From Limonium bicolor (taxonomy: Eukaryota; Streptophyta; Magnoliopsida; Caryophyllales; Plumbaginaceae), in NCBI GenBank assembly GCA_023374045.1, contig CM041777.1, positions 459,042,251 to 459,106,250 on the forward strand: a stretch of DNA of 64,000 nucleotides. The letters are read 5' to 3'. The position numbers were made by a program, and so were the translations under genes. The first letter of the stretch is position 1. The number at the start of each line of letters is the position of its first letter. Of this stretch, positions 9,962 to 20,245 are shown piece after piece. Under the pieces are notes generated by a model. It did not search any database. It was not told the origin of the DNA and worked only from the letters and a program-made list of their open reading frames with translations.

Positions 9962-12900
9962 CTAATGCGCGGTACTCCCGGGAGGAAGAAAAGATGCCTG
10001 ACCAGGAACAAAGCATGTCTCCCCAGGAAGGCGCCCGAACTTCTCAAGCACCTCGTAAAAGGAGGTCTTCTGTGCAACCTCCTTAAAAGACAGCTCCTGG
10101 TAAAGGCCGTCATCCATGACTTCCCCCTTGCCCGTAAAAAACCTCGAGACAATTTGGCGACACGACTTGACCATCCTCCCACATTGAGAGGTGAAGGATT
10201 CCTTCAGGTGAGCAAATTTTGCGCTCTACTGCTGCAGGTCCTCTCGCACCTTCCGGGAATAGGCCTCGAGACCAGCCACTTGCTTCTCCAGGGTATGGGC
10301 ATAGGCCCGGTACCGGTCGCGTTAGCATTCACGGCAATCAACTCTTCCTCGAGGTCATCGATCCGCAGGTTCAATTTCTCTAACCCCTCAACGGGATTCC
10401 CAGGCCTCGAGCCTAAGTAAAGAGAGAGGAAGGAGAAAAACTTTATAAAAAAAAAGGCGAGAAGGGCAACAAAGGATGAGTGGGAAAGTAAAGAATCACC
10501 TCTCGTAGCCAGCTCGGAGTTTTCTAACCGCAGCCTAGCAGACTCCTCCTCCAACATCCTTACTTTCTCCTCGGAAGAAAGCTGTAGTTCCTTGGAAGCC
10601 GCAAGCTCACCAGACAACTTGTGGAGCTCGGCAGATAACTTCTCCTTCTCGGAGGCTAGGACCTCGCCCGCCCGGGCCACCTCCGCCGTCTTCGCCTCAG
10701 AGGACAACAACTCCCCTTTCAGGAAAGCATTCGCCTCAGAGGCAGAGTGAAGCTCTTGGGAAAGTTTGGCCCTGTACTCAGCAAGCAACACCTTCTCCCG
10801 GGCCAAAGTGGCCTTCTCGGCGCGAAGACCCTCAACCTCTTGGTCGTGGGAAGCTCGGGCCTACCCCACCAAGGACTGCAAGTCAGAAAAGGCATGCAAC
10901 CGGGCGTCAGCAAACTCACTTAGTACCTTTTTAAAAGATGCGGCTTCCGTCTCCAGCGACCGGACCTGACCCTTGAGGGAAAGATTCTCCTCACGCAGCC
11001 TCTTCAACTGCTCCTCGTACTCGTCGCTCTGCTTCGTACACTCCGGGCAAGCATCGCCCAGCTCCTTCTTCATAGCCTTGGTCTGCTCATGCACCCGCCT
11101 GGAGATCTCCTCTTGAACGGTGTCAACAAAAATGCTGTTGGAAGACCGCTCTATCCTTAGTTCCTCTCGGGCGTTGTGGGCTTGGCATTCCTCGAGGTAG
11201 AGCTTCGAGCGGAGAGTCCGCATGTGCACGTCCACACTTTGGGCAAAAGCCACCGTCTGTACAAAATGAAACAAAGAGTAAGAAAATCCAGAAGAGGCAT
11301 ACAAAACCCGCGTTAAGACAAACCACTCACCCGGTAGATACCCTGCCACAAATAATTGAGCGAGTCATCTAGAGGGAAAGAGTGGCGCATGATAGCATCC
11401 GCTCCGCCCCCTCCAATCCTCAACCTCTCCTTAGCCGCAGTGATAGTCCTCATCGGGGCAAAGAGACCGTCAGGAGAGTCAGACCGGCGAATTGCTTCCT
11501 TCCACAAGTCAGAGTAGGAGGACGACTCGGTCACAGGCAATAAAGGGAGAGGCTGGCCGCGGTGGTAGAACCATCCATCCTTTCCAGACGGCCCACAGAA
11601 AGAATCACTGGTGGGCGGAGGGGGTGAGGACGATGTGGCGGTATCAGCATCCTTCGTCGCCTCCGGGCACGTGGGCACCCCCTCAGCTGCGCCCGGCGTA
11701 GCTCCGCAGACGCCTTTCCCCGGTAGTGAAGCCTCGGACCCAGAAGGGACAGTCTTCTCCAAAGGCTCCCGTTGTGGAGCCGTGTCCGAAGCACCTGATT
11801 CATCAAGGTGCACTATATCAGAAGCCTTCGTCCTCTTAGCCATATGCTTCACCTTGCCCTTCGAAGCAAGGGTCTTTTGGCGGTGCTGAATAGGAGATGG
11901 CTGACCGGGCGCCTCACCCGCGCCAGATTGCTCTCTCTCTCCTCGGCCCGGCCTTGCTGGCCTCGGGAGCTGCAAAACAGAAGAATACACACAAATTAAT
12001 AACCTCAAAAAAGAAAATAGCAGGTAGCAGCCAAGGCAAAGGAAAAGACAACGAAATCCGGAACAACTAAAGCACGGAGAACGAGACCGCACATGCACGC
12101 CCTCTCGTCCCACGGACTAAGATTGAGATCTGACCCGGGCGTAAGAGGAAGAAATACCCGACGGCCGGAACCTGGAGTAGTGTACCAAGTACCTGGTTGA
12201 TTTGAAGTGTCGGACGACCGGGCCTCCGGTGTCCGAGGAGACCCCTCTTCTCCGCCCCTCGCCGGTCTCTGCTTCTTTGCCGGATGTTCAGCTTCGCCCC
12301 CGGACCTCTTCCGACCAGCAACAACCGCCTCTTCCTCACGAAGAGCCGACTCCTCCACGGCTTCCAGGGTGGCGTAGTAATCCACCTTTCCTTCCCCGGT
12401 CTTGAAGGACACCAGTTGCCAGCTATGAAAAGGGCCCACCTTCGCCCCAAGTTGGGGAAAATCTGCGACGAAGGAAGATAGGTAAGTAGGAGCCGAGGAA
12501 AGGCAAAAGCGAAAAAGAAAACAGGAAAAGAGGGAGGGGAAAGCTCTTACCCTCAGAATGCGCAAGCAAAGCCAGGCGCGGACCGGTGAAAAAGTCCTCC
12601 ACGCTCGGATGAAGGTCACCCACCGCCTTCAGGACCCGGGACATGCGAAGCTCCGACTTAGGTACAGTAGGACAATGTAAGGAGCCCTTGATGATCGAGG
12701 GGCAATAGGCGACCCCAAGATACCTCCCGGTAGGCGGGACGATGACAAACCACCGTGTGTTCCAGCATTAAGCAAGCTTCTTGTACTCAAAGAGTGAATA
12801 TCCGGACCAACCAGATATGGTCAAATTGCTGGAATCGACCCTGCTGGTGAAGAACTGAATGAACTCCGTGGCGGAAAGCGCGACCCCCTCCTCGGCGCAA

Positions 12901-13295
12901 AGAGCAATGTAAGCGTGGAGGTGGCACACCGCCTTCGGGTGAAGCTGGGCAAGCGTGCAGCAGCGGCAGATCAGAAACCCCATGACGAACGGGTGGGGAG
13001 GAACCGTCATCCCACGCAAGAAGAAATCAGAATACACGGCGTACCCACGGCCGAAGTCGTCCAGGGGATGCGAATCTTCAGAAGGAAGAAAAATCTGAGT
13101 CCCCGTGGGAACGTCCACCTTCGCGAGAAGCGAATCGAGAGCCTTAACATCTAGAATGCTAGGCAGCGGCTCCCGATTACTGGAATAGGCGGACTTAGGT
13201 TTCAAGAGCGTCGGGCGGAATTTCCCCTCCGATTTGAAGCCCACGATGGCGCTTTTAGCAGAAACACGAGACGATTTGGAGCTGGAAGACGCCAT
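9962..13295 (-). pseudogene. Antisense ORF of Tat element (putative gypsy-type transposon protein family)
   Basis: A multi-exon gene runs against pol. The start codon at 13293-13295 opens with a Ser-rich MASSSSKSS. The N-terminal part (HPFVMGFLICRCCTLAQLHPKAVCHLHAYIALCAEEG, residues given only as a guide to the region near 12900-13000) resembles the plant family called putative gypsy type transposon (PF04195-like). The C-terminal half is Glu/Lys/Leu-rich coiled coil. GT-AG introns that keep the frame are visible at 12463-12550, 11257-11330 and 10413-10499; a fourth probably ends at 11970. Lesions: TAA at 12768-12770, TAG at 10861-10863, and a frameshift near 10318. Antisense extra ORFs between integrase and 3' LTR are known for Tat elements; their function is unknown. 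Confidence 0.75.
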
Positions 13296-13880
13296 TGAAG
13301 CAGCGAGGTAAAGCAGGGAAGAAGAGGCAAAGCGAAGAGAGAGAGAAAGCGGAAATAGCAAAGAAAGAGGGAACTCGAAAACCTGAGAAGAGCAAAAAGC
13401 GGAGGAAAGAGAAAACGTCGCCCTCCCGAAAACCTTTTAAAGGCGGTAAAAAATTTCGGAAATGTTTAAAACATAAAAACAAACAAAAAAACGCTTTTTG
13501 CAGAAAAATTGCAGGGACTCTGCGTATTCTGCAGTGACGGTGGCGTGCGTGAAACGATAAGAATTCTGCAACGGTCACTTCGTACGCGCAGAGACGCGTG
13601 TATGGCACGAGCACGACACGCGCATCACACGGATCAAAGAAGTCCCGTCCTTTTGTCCGAGGAAAAAGGTGGAACTTGTGGGACTGGGAGATAGGAAGCA
13701 AGAAGGCAAGGCCTTGCAAAAGGAAAAAAAATTTCATCCCCCAAGCCGAGCCAGAAAGTCAAGTTCTAAGTTCTACTTTCTTCGCAAAAGCCAAAAGTAG
13801 AACTTGTGGGACTGATGAAGAGGGGAAAAATGTCCAGAGGCCTTAAAGAAAGGGGAATAGCCTAGTAAGGCCAGGGCAAC

Positions 13881-14160
13881 GACCGGGCGTCCCTGTCCAA
13901 GCCTAAACAGGCCACAAACAGTGACCGGTCACTTCTGACCGGTCGCCAAGAGTCCTAGAACACAGCGTAGAGAGCGACCGATCGCCAATGACTGGCCACC
14001 AAAAGTATCGCTATGACCGGTCGATTGCGACCGGTCGCCTGAATGTAAGATGCAGTAGAAGAAGCGACCGGTCGCCTGTGACCGGTCGCCAGGAAAAACA
14101 TGAATAGCGACCGGTCTGTGACCGGTCGATAGAGGAATAAAGCAAATACAGGTAGCGACC
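13881..14160. repeat. GACCGGTC palindrome cluster, upstream of TATA box
   Basis: About ten GACCGGTC-type palindromes, many as CGACCGGTCGCC, lie within 280 bp. The last is about 110 bp upstream of the TATA box at 14272. The placement fits an upstream regulatory region, and the palindromes could equally form hairpins in RNA. Confidence 0.8.
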
Positions 14161-14271
14161 GAAAGTAAGGAAGCTAGGATAAGATATTTATCAGATATTT
14201 TGTAGGTCTACTAAGATATTTTCGTGCCAGGCTGGCACAATGTGATAGGCCAGAAGGCCTGTGAGAAACAC

Positions 14272-14279
14272 TATAAATA
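14272..14279 (+). promoter_or_regulatory. TATA box of Tat 3' LTR
   Basis: TATAAATA followed by GGGG, with AATAAAA 22 bp downstream, is a compact promoter and poly(A) arrangement typical of an LTR. Confidence 0.6.
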
Positions 14280-14487
14280 GGGGTTCACCCCTCAATAAAA
14301 GGCATGCGAACTATAACTGAGAATTCCACTGTTGCGTTGATTTTACGAATCTCTCTCCCTTTGCATTCTCCTTATTCGGTAACAAGGTAACTCGGTAAAA
14401 CTCGGTGATAGATTAGAATCCCGACTAATGAATTACGTGAGAGGACTGTCTGAGAATCTAGGGATTTATACCATTTCAAAAATAAAA

Positions 14488-16672
14488 GGGAATTTTCACC
14501 AGATACCCCTGAGGTTTGATCGAATTTCACCAAATACCCCTACCTTTTCAGAATTATTATGAGATACCCCTGAGATTTGGTTTTTAATACGAGATACCCT
14601 TCCGTCTATTTCCTTAGTAAACATCAGTTAACTTTTACAATTTCTTCCCATTTTACCCTTAATCCGATTTTTCATGAGATACCCCTACATATTTGTAGCG
14701 GCTACTTTCACCAGATACCCCTGCATGTTTCAAAAGGCTAGTTTCACCAGATACCCCTGTAATGGATAATTTTATCAGATACCCCTGCAACATAAAATAG
14801 CTAGTTTTGACCTATAAAATCAGAAAAAACACAACATTTTGACAGTATAGTTTTCATAATAAGACAATGTCTTCCTCACATTCAATTACTCGGTCACTAC
14901 TACTATTGAAGGTAGAAGTTGCAATTGTGGAGGAGAAGCTGTAGTCCTTGTTTCAAGAAAAAACACTTCATCCGGAAGAATGTACTAGAAATGCTTACAT
15001 TGCAATAGATTGATAGATTGGGCAAACCCACAACTGATCCACAGAATCCAGTAGCACAACATTATATCCCCAACCAGCAGAGCTTAGAAGCATTGCAGCA
15101 TGAGCTGATGAAGATCAAGGAGGAAGTGAAGGACTTGAAGATGCAAGTTCAATGGGGGATGAGGGTAGGAGTAAGTATATGCATATTTAATGTATTGTTG
15201 CTGCTGAAAATGTAAACCAAATGATAGAAATGTAACAAAAGTTGTTACTTTTCAGCTTGATCATTTCACAAAGTTGCAGTAGCTTACACATTAAGCTAGT
15301 GCATTTACATAGTTCCAGCAACTAATATTTCAGCTTGCACTTCACTATATTAAAAAAGAGACTATTATCCCACTTCACACTTCATCCAAAAAGAGACTAT
15401 TTTCTTACCAAAATGTCAAAAACCAAAAAGAAGTGGAACCTGTGTGAATTTACGATTGACGTGGTGCAGTAGCTGATAATGAAGTATCTACGTTAGGGAT
15501 AGATCCAAGCTTGCTCTATTTGCTCCCTAGCAGTTGGTCCTCTCTTACATGTCCTCTTGTTATGACCAAATTGCAAATAGGTTGTGCATCTTGACATACT
15601 TGACCTCTTGCTTGCTGGTCCCTCCCATTATTCCCTTCTTCTATTTCTCGAACGCCTTGCAATTCACCTTTTCAGCACTGGAGGTAGAACTTTAGAATAA
15701 TCTCCAACCGCCCCATACCGTTGATCAGGTACCGGTTCCAAGTTAAAAGTGTACATTATCCTATAGTTCTTGACAGAATAAATCTCATCCACATGTTCCC
15801 GGGGCTCCTCACCAGAATCTAGAATTGCCCTTACCCCATGCTTACAAGGGATGCCAGATATTTTCCATGCTCCACAAAGGCACTCTTTTTTATTCAAATC
15901 CACCGTCACTACATCATCAAAGTCTTTCACCTCAAACATTCCTCTACCAGATGGATGGGAGATACAAAACCTACTCCTTCTCACAATCTTTTGCAATTTC
16001 TTCTTTATTTTAGGGCAGATGTCATCCTCTAACAAGTTAAATCTTATTGTTGTCTCTTAGGGTGCCTAATCATGACCGTTCTTCTTACCCTCGATGACCA
16101 GATCGATAATTAGAAAATGACAACTACCAATAGGTTACAGTTGCCCAATCCATCCATCTATTGCAATCTAAGCATTTGTAGTAAATTCTTCCAGATGAAG
16201 TCTTTTTTCTTTAAACAAGGACTTCAGCTTCTCTTCCACAATTGCATCTTCTACCTTCAACAGCAGCAGTGATCGAGTAACTTGATTATGAGGAAGACAT
16301 TGTCTATTATGAAAACTACAATGTCAAAACATTGTGTTTTTTCTGATTTTATAGGCCAAAACTAGCTTTTTTATGTTGCAGGGGTATCTGGTAAAATTAT
16401 CCGTTACAGGGGTATCTGGTGAAACTAGCCGTTTGAAACATGCAGGGGTATTTGGTGAAAGTAGCTGCTATATAATGTAGGGGTATCTCATGAAAAATCG
16501 GATTAAGGGTAAAATGGGAAGAAATTGTAAAAGTTAACGGACGTTTACTAAGGAAATAGACGGAAGGGTATCTCGTATTAAAAACAAAATCTCAGGGGTA
16601 TCTCATAGTAATTCTAATAGGGGTATTTGGTGAAATTCGGTCAAACCTTAGGGGTATCTGGTGAAAATTCCC
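14488..16672 (-). mobile_element. Mutator-like element (MULE) with long inverted repeats
   Basis: A 2185-bp element has terminal inverted repeats of about 535 bp (14488-15029 and 16142-16672) beginning GGGAATTTTCACC. The repeats contain many copies of CAGATACCCCTG or its complement. Flanking 9-bp sequences AAAATAAAA (14479-14487) and nine A's (16673-16681) match at 8 of 9 positions, as expected for a MULE target duplication. A transposase C-terminal remnant lies inside on the minus strand. Too little transposase remains for autonomy. Confidence 0.85.
15493..16035 (-). pseudogene. MULE transposase C-terminal fragment (SWIM and zinc knuckle)
   Basis: The minus-strand frame encodes a SWIM zinc finger, KECLCGAWKISGIPCKHGV (CxCxnCxH), near the middle. 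After in-frame TGA (15664-15666) and TAA codons the same frame gives a knuckle-like CTTYLQFGHNKRTC, in which the second Cys has become Tyr. The order SWIM then CCHC knuckle is that of plant MuDR-type transposases. The catalytic DDE region is absent, so this is a deletion derivative. Confidence 0.85.
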
Positions 16673-17073
16673 AAAAAAAAAGTTTGTTTAGTATATACAT
16701 TTCTCCATTCAAAAAAAAAGAAAGCAATAAATTGCAATTTTTATTTATAAACATGAGTACGTGATGTTGAAAGGTATTGCGGAATAAGGCATTACTTCAC
16801 ACCCCTTGTCATCCCGGGTTAGAGAACTGAAATTGGAGGAAAATCCCAGGCTAATCTAACTTGTTTTCTGCAATCTAGTTTTTCTATGCTTTTATAAAAT
16901 TACCCTTTTTCACTGTTTGCAAAAACTACTTCTGAGAGTAAAATTATTCTTTCAATTGTCACTTTGTCTAAATCCCTTCTACACTTATTTAATCTTGTTT
17001 TACACTACGGGTTAGAGATAGTTACACTCCTTATTTGCTTGAGGACAAGTAAAAGCTTAAGTGTGAGGAAGTT
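16673..17073 (+). mobile_element. Athila-like element, 3' internal end and polypurine tract
   Basis: Non-coding sequence ends in TTGCTTGAGGACAAG ... GCTTAAGTGTGAGGAAGTT just before an LTR start TGATAAG. This layout is typical of the 3' ends of plant Athila-type elements. The purine tract is at 17061-17071. The rest of the element is missing upstream, where the MULE begins. Confidence 0.6.
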
Positions 17074-17300
17074 TGATAAGTGCAAAACATATAGACTTAT
17101 TAAGGTTTAATCACCTTATAATTTGCAGCATTTTAAGTAATGTTTCTCACTTATCTTACGTTTTATCTAGAATTATGTTTAATTATGTTTTGATATTAAC
17201 TAATGTATTATATGTGTTAAATGTAGGAAAAAGCCGTATATGAATCGATATATCAAACGGGGATAAAATGAGTCACAGCACACGCGCTAACCTTACTCAC

Positions 17301-17584
17301 GTCCGTGGATATTTGGGCGGACGCAATCAAGAACCGTGACCATAGTCACGTCCGTGGAAAATAACCCGGACACGACTAAAGATCAACCGCGGACAGATTA
17401 GAGATGTCCGGCCATTTTTTGGCGGACAGAACCGCGGACGCAAGGAGGACACACACGACCGTGGCCTGTCCTGTGATAAAAGGGCGGACAAGACCAAGAC
17501 CTGTCTGTGGCGCGTCCGTGGAGAAGAGGCCGGACAAGACTGAGGAGCCCATCCGGGGATTAAAACACGGACGCAGGCCGGACG
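17301..17584. repeat. GTCCG/CGGAC inverted-motif cluster, Athila-like LTR
   Basis: The cluster comprises CACGTCCGTGG ... GGCGGAC, GTCCGTGG ... CCCGGACAC, GTCCGGCC ... GGCGGAC and similar pairs, about 140 bp upstream of the TATA box. The same pentamer and the GTCCGTGG octamer mark the Ogre-like LTRs, although the two LTR families are otherwise unrelated. Confidence 0.8.
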
Positions 17585-17721
17585 CATGTCGGCACTGTTT
17601 TCTTCAATTACGCACTGTCTGTTTATTCCACCGAGATTAATCTCACCTAATGCATGAGACTCTATGGACTCATCTCACCTACTACACCGCCATCCATATC
17701 GACTTCTTCAAATTCCTCTGC

Positions 17722-17729
17722 TATATAAA
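17722..17729 (+). promoter_or_regulatory. TATA box of Athila-like LTR
   Basis: TATATAAA followed by CCCATTCC. The inverted Athila-like LTR carries TATATAAACCCAGTCC at the matching position (about 28190-28200). Confidence 0.65.
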
Positions 17730-18670
17730 CCCATTCCTCCTCTCCTATACAAGGATCTATCCATCATCGATCCACTACACCACAAACCTCACGTCCATCC
17801 CATTTCTCTTCTCCCGTCTTCTCAATTTTGTTTTCTTTTCATTCCACCTTATCCACCTCTAGTCCCACGTATACAAATGGCAGAACAAATACAGGAGTCG
17901 ACTATAGATGATTTCTACTACTCTTGTTTCTGTTTATCTATTTAATATGTTAGGCTAAAATATATATATACTCTGGGAATGGTTATTATGTGTTTGTATT
18001 AATTATGTAATATATTTTATCGGTTTAGTTTTAATACAGTTTGTTACGTTTAAAGCTTATCTCTCGCCTTTTTAGAGATTACATGAATTTATTAAAATGC
18101 TTTACTAAATCTATTTTGATCAGACCCATGATAAATAGACAGGTTAATTAAGCTGTAAATCTGTAGAAAGCTTATTATGATTTAATAAGTTAGTATTTTC
18201 AAACGCAAATATAATTTCTCATACTTAATCCGTTTACATGTGTTATGCTTGAATCTGGATTAGACCAAGCATTTTCTGGAAAACGAGTTCTTTTGAGTCT
18301 ATGATTTAGTCCTCAAGATAATAACAGGAATTTTGCCAAAGTATTATAATAAAACCGGTAGACATAGCATAAAAGAGCAGACTATAATAACCTGAACCCA
18401 GAGTCCCGTTTAATTTACCTTTTACCCAGTTTATTTTATCTTTCCTTTTTATTTATAAAAACAAGTCAATTAATCCCCCCTTTTTGTGACACCACTTAGG
18501 AATTAGATAATTCCCCTTTAGTCCCACGGTTCAATATCCGGTCGCCTCCACTTTACTATACTACTGCGACCGGGATTTGTTTGCAGCCCGTAAGGTATTT
18601 TGAGTTTTTAATTTCTTTTTCATTTGTTTTAAAAACACCAGTTCCAACCACTCTCATTTTCCTGTCTGCA

Positions 18671-19243
18671 CCTCTAGTCCCAGAAGAGTCAGCACCAGGG
18701 TGGCAAGGGCCAAGCCCAGACCACCACAACTGAGGAGCCACTGAAGCTCCCGTACGCGTATGCGGCGAAGCCCCTACGCTCTCACCCGCCTAAGGGTAAT
18801 TACTTAATCGTGTGTATCAAGTTGAAGTGTATGTTTTTAAGATGTGAAGTAAGTATTGATTGTGTATTGTGATAGCAGCTAGCGTGGGTTCTGGACCGTA
18901 GCGCCACTACTACTGTAAGTGGTGTAATGGAGACCACCCCGGCAAGGACTGCAAGGGAAACGATGTGCAGTGTCGCTACTACGAGAAGTGGGGACACCGT
19001 AATTATGAGTGCTACCGGAACTCCAACAGTAGAAACCATAAGCCTAAGGGGCAGTGGAAGGGTAAGGCCGCCGCGACCACCGATGGCCGGAAGACGGCTA
19101 ACCAGCCACCCACAGATCAGAGGAACACTGATTCCCAGAAGGGGAAAGGGTCGGGAGCTGGCAAGGCCACCCTGAATGTGGTGGACCGGTCTGAGGCAGC
19201 AGGACCCTCTTCTAGACCAGGTACCACCTTCACTGTTAAGTGA
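18671..19243 (+). pseudogene. T1 gag C-terminal fragment with two zinc knuckles
   Basis: From about 18902 the frame encodes CKWCNGDHPGKDC (CX2CX3HX4C) and a second knuckle CRYYEKWGHRNYEC, in which the second Cys is Tyr. A Lys/Gly/Pro-rich tail follows to 19243. Such tandem knuckles bind RNA in the nucleocapsid part of Gag. A stop precedes the first knuckle, and an intron-like GT...AG segment lies at about 18797-18877. The capsid region is gone. The Arg/Gly-rich tail ends in a possible splice donor (19221) that would join it in frame to the AlkB segment. Confidence 0.75.
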
Positions 19244-19442
19244 AATAAGTGATTGCATACCGCATTTCATGCATGTGTGTTAGAGAGTCTAAATGTACAA
19301 CCACATAAGTAATGAGTTAAAGTATGATATGAAAGTCACCTAAATTAGGTAATTCTAAAACTTAGGAACCTTCAATATCTGTTATCCAATTCCGCCCACA
19401 CCGAACCCTGAAGAGACAATCATCAGCATCACCGAATTCCCG

Positions 19443-20105
19443 ATGGACCGGTGTCAGGTTATCCAACCAGGTATGATATTATTAAATGGATACCTGACGC
19501 CCGAAGCACAAATCCACATCATAAGACAATGCGACGAACTAGGAGCAGCACCTGGAGGTTTCTACACACCCGAATACCCGAGCGGAGCAAAGATGAAGTT
19601 GAAGATGATGTGCATGGGTAAGGACTGGAACCCTTACACCAAGTCATATCAAGACATGTGAGCTGAAGACGGAGCAACTGTACAAGGTATACCTGAGGAG
19701 TTCCATGCGGTCGTTAACCACGCCGTGGGAATTGCGCAGCAAGTTGAATAGGATCCAATTCCGAGTGTTAAAGCATATTTATGCATTGTGAACTTCTACC
19801 AGAAAGGTGGACGGTTGGGGTTACACCAAGATAAGGACGAGTCACCCGAGTCTCTAAGTAAGGGAGTACCCGTGGTGTCTTGGTCCATTGGTGATACCGC
19901 AGTGTTTATTTATGGCGAGCAGAAGCGTGCTGATCTCGGGATGAAGTTAGTATTAAAGTCAGGAGATGTGTTAATCATGGGTGGGCAGTCAAGGATGTTA
20001 TATCACGGTATCAGGAAGATCAAATTGAATACCGCACCTTCGACAGTGATTAATGCCACACACATGAAACCTGGATGTTTGAATTTGACTTTCAGGCAGT
20101 TTTAA
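19443..20105 (+). pseudogene. AlkB/ALKBH1-like 2-oxoglutarate Fe(II) dioxygenase within T1
   Basis: A 220-codon frame encodes an AlkB-fold oxygenase resembling plant ALKBH1-type proteins, which remove methyl groups from DNA or RNA bases. Visible motifs: NFYQKGGRLGLHQDKDES gives His128 and Asp130 of the HxD iron site, SRMLYHGIRKI gives His188, and the C-terminus NLTFRQF gives Arg218 for 2-oxoglutarate. The SIGDTAVFIYG and KSGDVLIMGG strands lie between. It stops right after TFRQF, as cellular homologues appear to. TGA (codon 73) and TAG (codon 103) interrupt it; all catalytic residues lie after both. The frame stays open upstream to about 19359, so the apparent Met may not be the true start. 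It sits between gag and protease in the same orientation. Activity, substrate and expression are unknown. Confidence 0.85.
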
Positions 20106-20245
20106 AGCCTTGTGTAATCATGTAATGTGCTATGACAGTTGTGTAATAAGGATGCTATGTTTAGTTATGCCTACAAGTGTAAACCGACTTATGTTGTGAA
20201 GAACGTGTTAATAAATAAAGTGGAGTTGTTTGAAGTATATCAACC
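20106..20245 (+). other. Spacer between AlkB ORF and protease
   Basis: The spacer is AT-rich with no protein homology seen. AATAAATAAAG at 20209-20219 resembles a poly(A) signal, about 105 bp after the AlkB stop. It could be captured 3' UTR of the donor gene, or chance. Confidence 0.35.

Larger units (their letters stand above)
13296..14487 (+). mobile_element. Tat element 3' end, probable 3' LTR
   Basis: Promoter features suggest an LTR: TATAAATA at 14272-14279 and AATAAAA at 14294-14300. The segment GAACTTGTGGGACT occurs twice (about 13671 and 13800), the first after a purine run GAGGAAAAAGG, so the LTR may start near 13670. It may end at TTCA (14477), just before the MULE target duplication. 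No second copy exists in the window, so both boundaries are guesses. It contains the second GACCGGTC cluster. Confidence 0.45.
17074..18670 (+). mobile_element. Athila-like 3' LTR
   Basis: The LTR begins TGATAAGTGCAAAACATATAGAC and ends CCTGTCTGCA, 1597 bp. It is collinear with the inverted LTR at 27226-29076: shared start, GTCCG/CGGAC cluster, TATA box, and a U5 segment with CTATACTACTGCGACCGGG and GCAGCCCG. A TATA box (TATATAAA) lies at 17722-17729. It abuts gag sequence of element T1 without a primer-binding site, consistent with a 3' LTR or recombined copy that replaced the 5' end of T1. Confidence 0.7.

Noticed and set aside
19443..20105. AlkB ORF as an ordinary host gene
   Set aside because: It lies between gag and protease of one retroelement in the same orientation, has no promoter or host exons visible, and carries two stop codons. 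A host-gene fragment remains possible and is listed as the main refutation.
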